Shown here: positions 62,307 through 64,000 of the stretch, one piece after another
Layout: each line of letters begins with the position of its first letter
Numbering within the stretch: the stretch's first letter is position 1
DNA from: an uncultured bacterium
GTDB lineage: Bacteria; Cyanobacteriota; Vampirovibrionia; Gastranaerophilales; Gastranaerophilaceae
Assembly (NCBI GenBank): GCA_902475545.1
Contig: CABRZP010000009.1
Span: 1 to 64,000, forward strand
Reading direction: 5' to 3'
DNA length: 64,000 nucleotides
Position numbers and translations under genes: made by a program
Notes under the pieces: model-generated
What the model was told of the DNA's origin: nothing
Seen by the model: the letters and a program-made list of their open reading frames with translations, nothing else
The model's database searches: none

Positions 62307-62978
62307 TTAGTCAGAAACAGTATTTCCTGCCAGTTCTTTTTCAAAATTGTAAACATCTGTAGAAATATTTAAATTATCACGAATATCAATCACATCTAAT
62401 CCTCTAAAATTATATATTGATTTAATTTTATCAGGATTATTTTCTTTTTCTTTCGCAAGAATTGCACCTAAAATTGCTTCAAGGTGTGACATTGGAATCA
62501 TATTTGCCGGCAAATCTTCAAATCCCCATTCAAAACGTAATGCTTGCTGCAAGAACTTGCAATCTGCGGGTGAGCGATCTTTATAACAAGAATTCAAATG
62601 CAAACTCTGTCTTGTCATATAAATATCAAATCTGTTAACTTCAATACCTCTTTGAGTTAATTCTTTGAAATATTCAGAGCCTCTATTTGAATGTCTTTGT
62701 GTCCAATTATCACGGTTTGGAATATTTTTATTAGTTGCAACAAGCTGATAAGGTTTTGATAAAATTCTCCATTTCCCTTCCAGCATTGTTCTGTCGAATG
62801 GAACAGATACACAGATTTTAGAATTTTTTAATGATGAAAAATTCTCAAAAAAGAAAATAATATCATTCATTTTATACAATTTATCAAGAAGAATAATCTT
62901 GTTATTTTCATCAATAACAGCAACTCCCGAGTCCATACTTGAACCTGAAGCTAAAGACAATCCAACATAATAATTCAT
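62307..62978 (-). CDS. DUF429-like predicted nuclease-fold protein
   Basis: The start is at the ATG at 62978 (223 residues), 6 nt after TAGGAG. The pattern GLSLASGSSMDSGVAVID at the start, RFDIYMTRQSLHL in the middle and SHLEAILGAILA near the end resembles DUF429, a predicted RNase H-like family. Catalytic acids are not certain. It lies 9 bp after map and is probably co-transcribed. Confidence 0.55.
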   Translation of the reverse strand: MNYYVGLSLASGSSMDSGVAVIDENNKIILLDKLYKMNDIIFFFENFSSLKNSKICVSVPFDRTMLEGKWRILSKPYQLVATNKNIPNRDNWTQRHSNRGSEYFKELTQRGIEVNRFDIYMTRQSLHLNSCYKDRSPADCKFLQQALRFEWGFEDLPANMIPMSHLEAILGAILAKEKENNPDKIKSIYNFRGLDVIDIRDNLNISTDVYNFEKELAGNTVSD

Positions 62979-62987
62979 CAAAATCTC

Positions 62988-63740
62988 CTAATTCATTAAT
63001 TGCGTTGTAATTAATGGCCCGTCATCTGTAGCTATAACGGTATGTTCAAAGTGTGCTGAAGGTTTGCCGTCTTTTGTACTTACTGTCCACTCATCGTCTG
63101 CAACAACAACATCATCACAGCCTAAATTTAACATTGGTTCAATTGCGATTGCTGTATTAGCTTTAATTAATGTATTATCTCCAACACTATAATTAAATAA
63201 GAACGGGTCTTCGTGCATTTGATGTCCTACACCGTGACCGCCGTATTGGCGAACAATACCGTATCCTTCACGATTTGCAACTGCTTCAATGGCTTTAGAA
63301 ATGTCGTCCAATACATTACCCGGTCTCATTTGTTCAATACCTGCGTACAGTGATTCCTCGGTTACTCTCATTAACTTATCTACATCGTCTGTAACTTTAC
63401 CTACACGATATGACCAGGCACTATCGCCAACCATTCCGCCGTATGTTGCACCAACATCAATTGCAATAATGTCACCTTCTTTGAGTATAGCTTTCTCGGA
63501 AGGAATACCGTGTACTACTTGTTCATTAATAGATGTACAAATGCATGCCGGAAATCCGTTATATCCTAAAAATGTAGGTATTGCACGGTTTTCTTTAATA
63601 ATTTTCATTGCAATATTATCTAATTCTTTTGTAGAAATACCCGGTTCTACAACTTCTTTCATTTTTTGATGAACAAGAGCAACAATATGTCCTGCATGAC
63701 GCATTCTCTTAATTTCATCTCTTGATTTTTTATTTATCAT
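62988..63740 (-). CDS. map: methionine aminopeptidase, type I
   Basis: This 250-residue enzyme removes the first Met from new proteins. The five metal ligands are visible: Asp in AIDVGATYGG (about 95) and VGDSAW (about 106), His in GGHGVGHQMHEDPF (about 169), Glu in IEPML (about 202) and Glu in SAHFEHTVI (about 233). Length fits the short type I form. Confidence 0.96.
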   Translation of the reverse strand: MINKKSRDEIKRMRHAGHIVALVHQKMKEVVEPGISTKELDNIAMKIIKENRAIPTFLGYNGFPACICTSINEQVVHGIPSEKAILKEGDIIAIDVGATYGGMVGDSAWSYRVGKVTDDVDKLMRVTEESLYAGIEQMRPGNVLDDISKAIEAVANREGYGIVRQYGGHGVGHQMHEDPFLFNYSVGDNTLIKANTAIAIEPMLNLGCDDVVVADDEWTVSTKDGKPSAHFEHTVIATDDGPLITTQLMN

Positions 63741-63928
63741 AATTCTAATCCTACCCTTATCTGAATACTATCACAAATTATTCAATAAAATCAAATATAT
63801 AAAGAGTAAGAAAAATTTGGATTGTAAACGAATGTAACAAAAAAGAAGATTTTTTAGATAAAAAATTAAAGATTATTAAAACTCATGCCGAAACACATAA
63901 TGTGAGTAAAACAGAAGGAGTACCGAAA

Positions 63929-64000
63929 ATGACAATCAAGTTTAACGGATTTAACAATAGTTATAACAACTATAACTTAGTCATCGGTCAAAAAGTTTCA
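63929..64000 (+). CDS. start of an Asn-rich protein with F-N-G motif (partial)
   Basis: ATG at 63929 with AAGGAG 8 nt before it opens a frame to the window edge. The 24 residues MTIKFNGFNNSYNNYNLVIG show the F-x-G and Asn-rich style of several other unknown proteins here. The remainder is outside the window. Confidence 0.6.
   Translation, partial: MTIKFNGFNNSYNNYNLVIGQKVS

Overview
This window reads as chromosome from an AT-rich, Gram-negative-type bacterium. It has lipopolysaccharide export genes (lptB, an LptF/LptG permease), flagellar rod genes, a one-piece tmRNA, an RpoD sigma factor downstream of dnaG, and many lineage-specific hypothetical proteins with a short N-terminal F-x-G motif. 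Together these suggest a non-photosynthetic relative of Cyanobacteria (Gastranaerophilales / Vampirovibrionia, 'Melainabacteria'). That placement is an inference from gene content; no 16S gene is present.

Layout. 1-830: tmRNA gene (ssrA) preceded by an unexplained structured segment whose start repeats the first bases of tmRNA. 890-3930: a minus-strand polymorphic-toxin locus with one complete toxin, one orphan toxin C-terminus, two small membrane proteins that look like immunity proteins, and an XRE regulator. 4189-31070: mostly ordinary chromosome. This covers dnaG-rpoD, an L,D-transpeptidase, holA-holB, an aminotransferase, lptB-lptF-phosphodiester glycosidase, tRNA-Cys, a C-terminal processing protease, TPR and FtsB/DivIC-like proteins, and the flagellar rod genes flgF/G-flgB-flgC.

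31147-46187: a genomic island of about 15 kb inserted at the 3' end of a tRNA-Leu(GAG) gene and bounded by a perfect 55-bp direct repeat. It carries a Mu-like transposase and ATPase, a protein with only the core-binding domain of a tyrosine recombinase, a PDZ protein, small unknown genes, a HigB/HigA-like toxin-antitoxin pair in convergent orientation, a complete type II CBASS anti-phage operon (patatin phospholipase, CD-NTase, E1/E2 fusion, JAMM protease) and a RhuM-family gene. Three diverged copies of a short coding-like segment lie at its right end. Two of them stop at the attachment-core sequence, which suggests stepwise accretion of elements.

46163-64000: PH-domain protein, alanine/glycine symporter, family 4 uracil-DNA glycosylase, then a second toxin region (49395-54335). 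That region has two DUF6973-like proteins sharing the header motif of the first toxin, a 38-bp perfect palindrome with relatives near the other toxin genes, an LprI-like protein and a TPR protein. It is followed by era, an AMIN-domain protein, a sugar-type solute-binding protein, a LysM protein with proline-rich repeats, a TPR membrane protein, a DUF429-like protein and methionine aminopeptidase.

Most interesting: (1) the modular header, DUF6973 and toxin-end proteins with their palindromes and orphan cassette; (2) the tRNA-Leu island combining CBASS with Mu-like genes; (3) the duplicated tmRNA 5' end; (4) several genes whose -10 box lies exactly 6 nt before the start codon, suggesting leaderless transcripts. 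Start codons were moved from the longest open frame wherever a Shine-Dalgarno sequence or promoter favoured an internal start.
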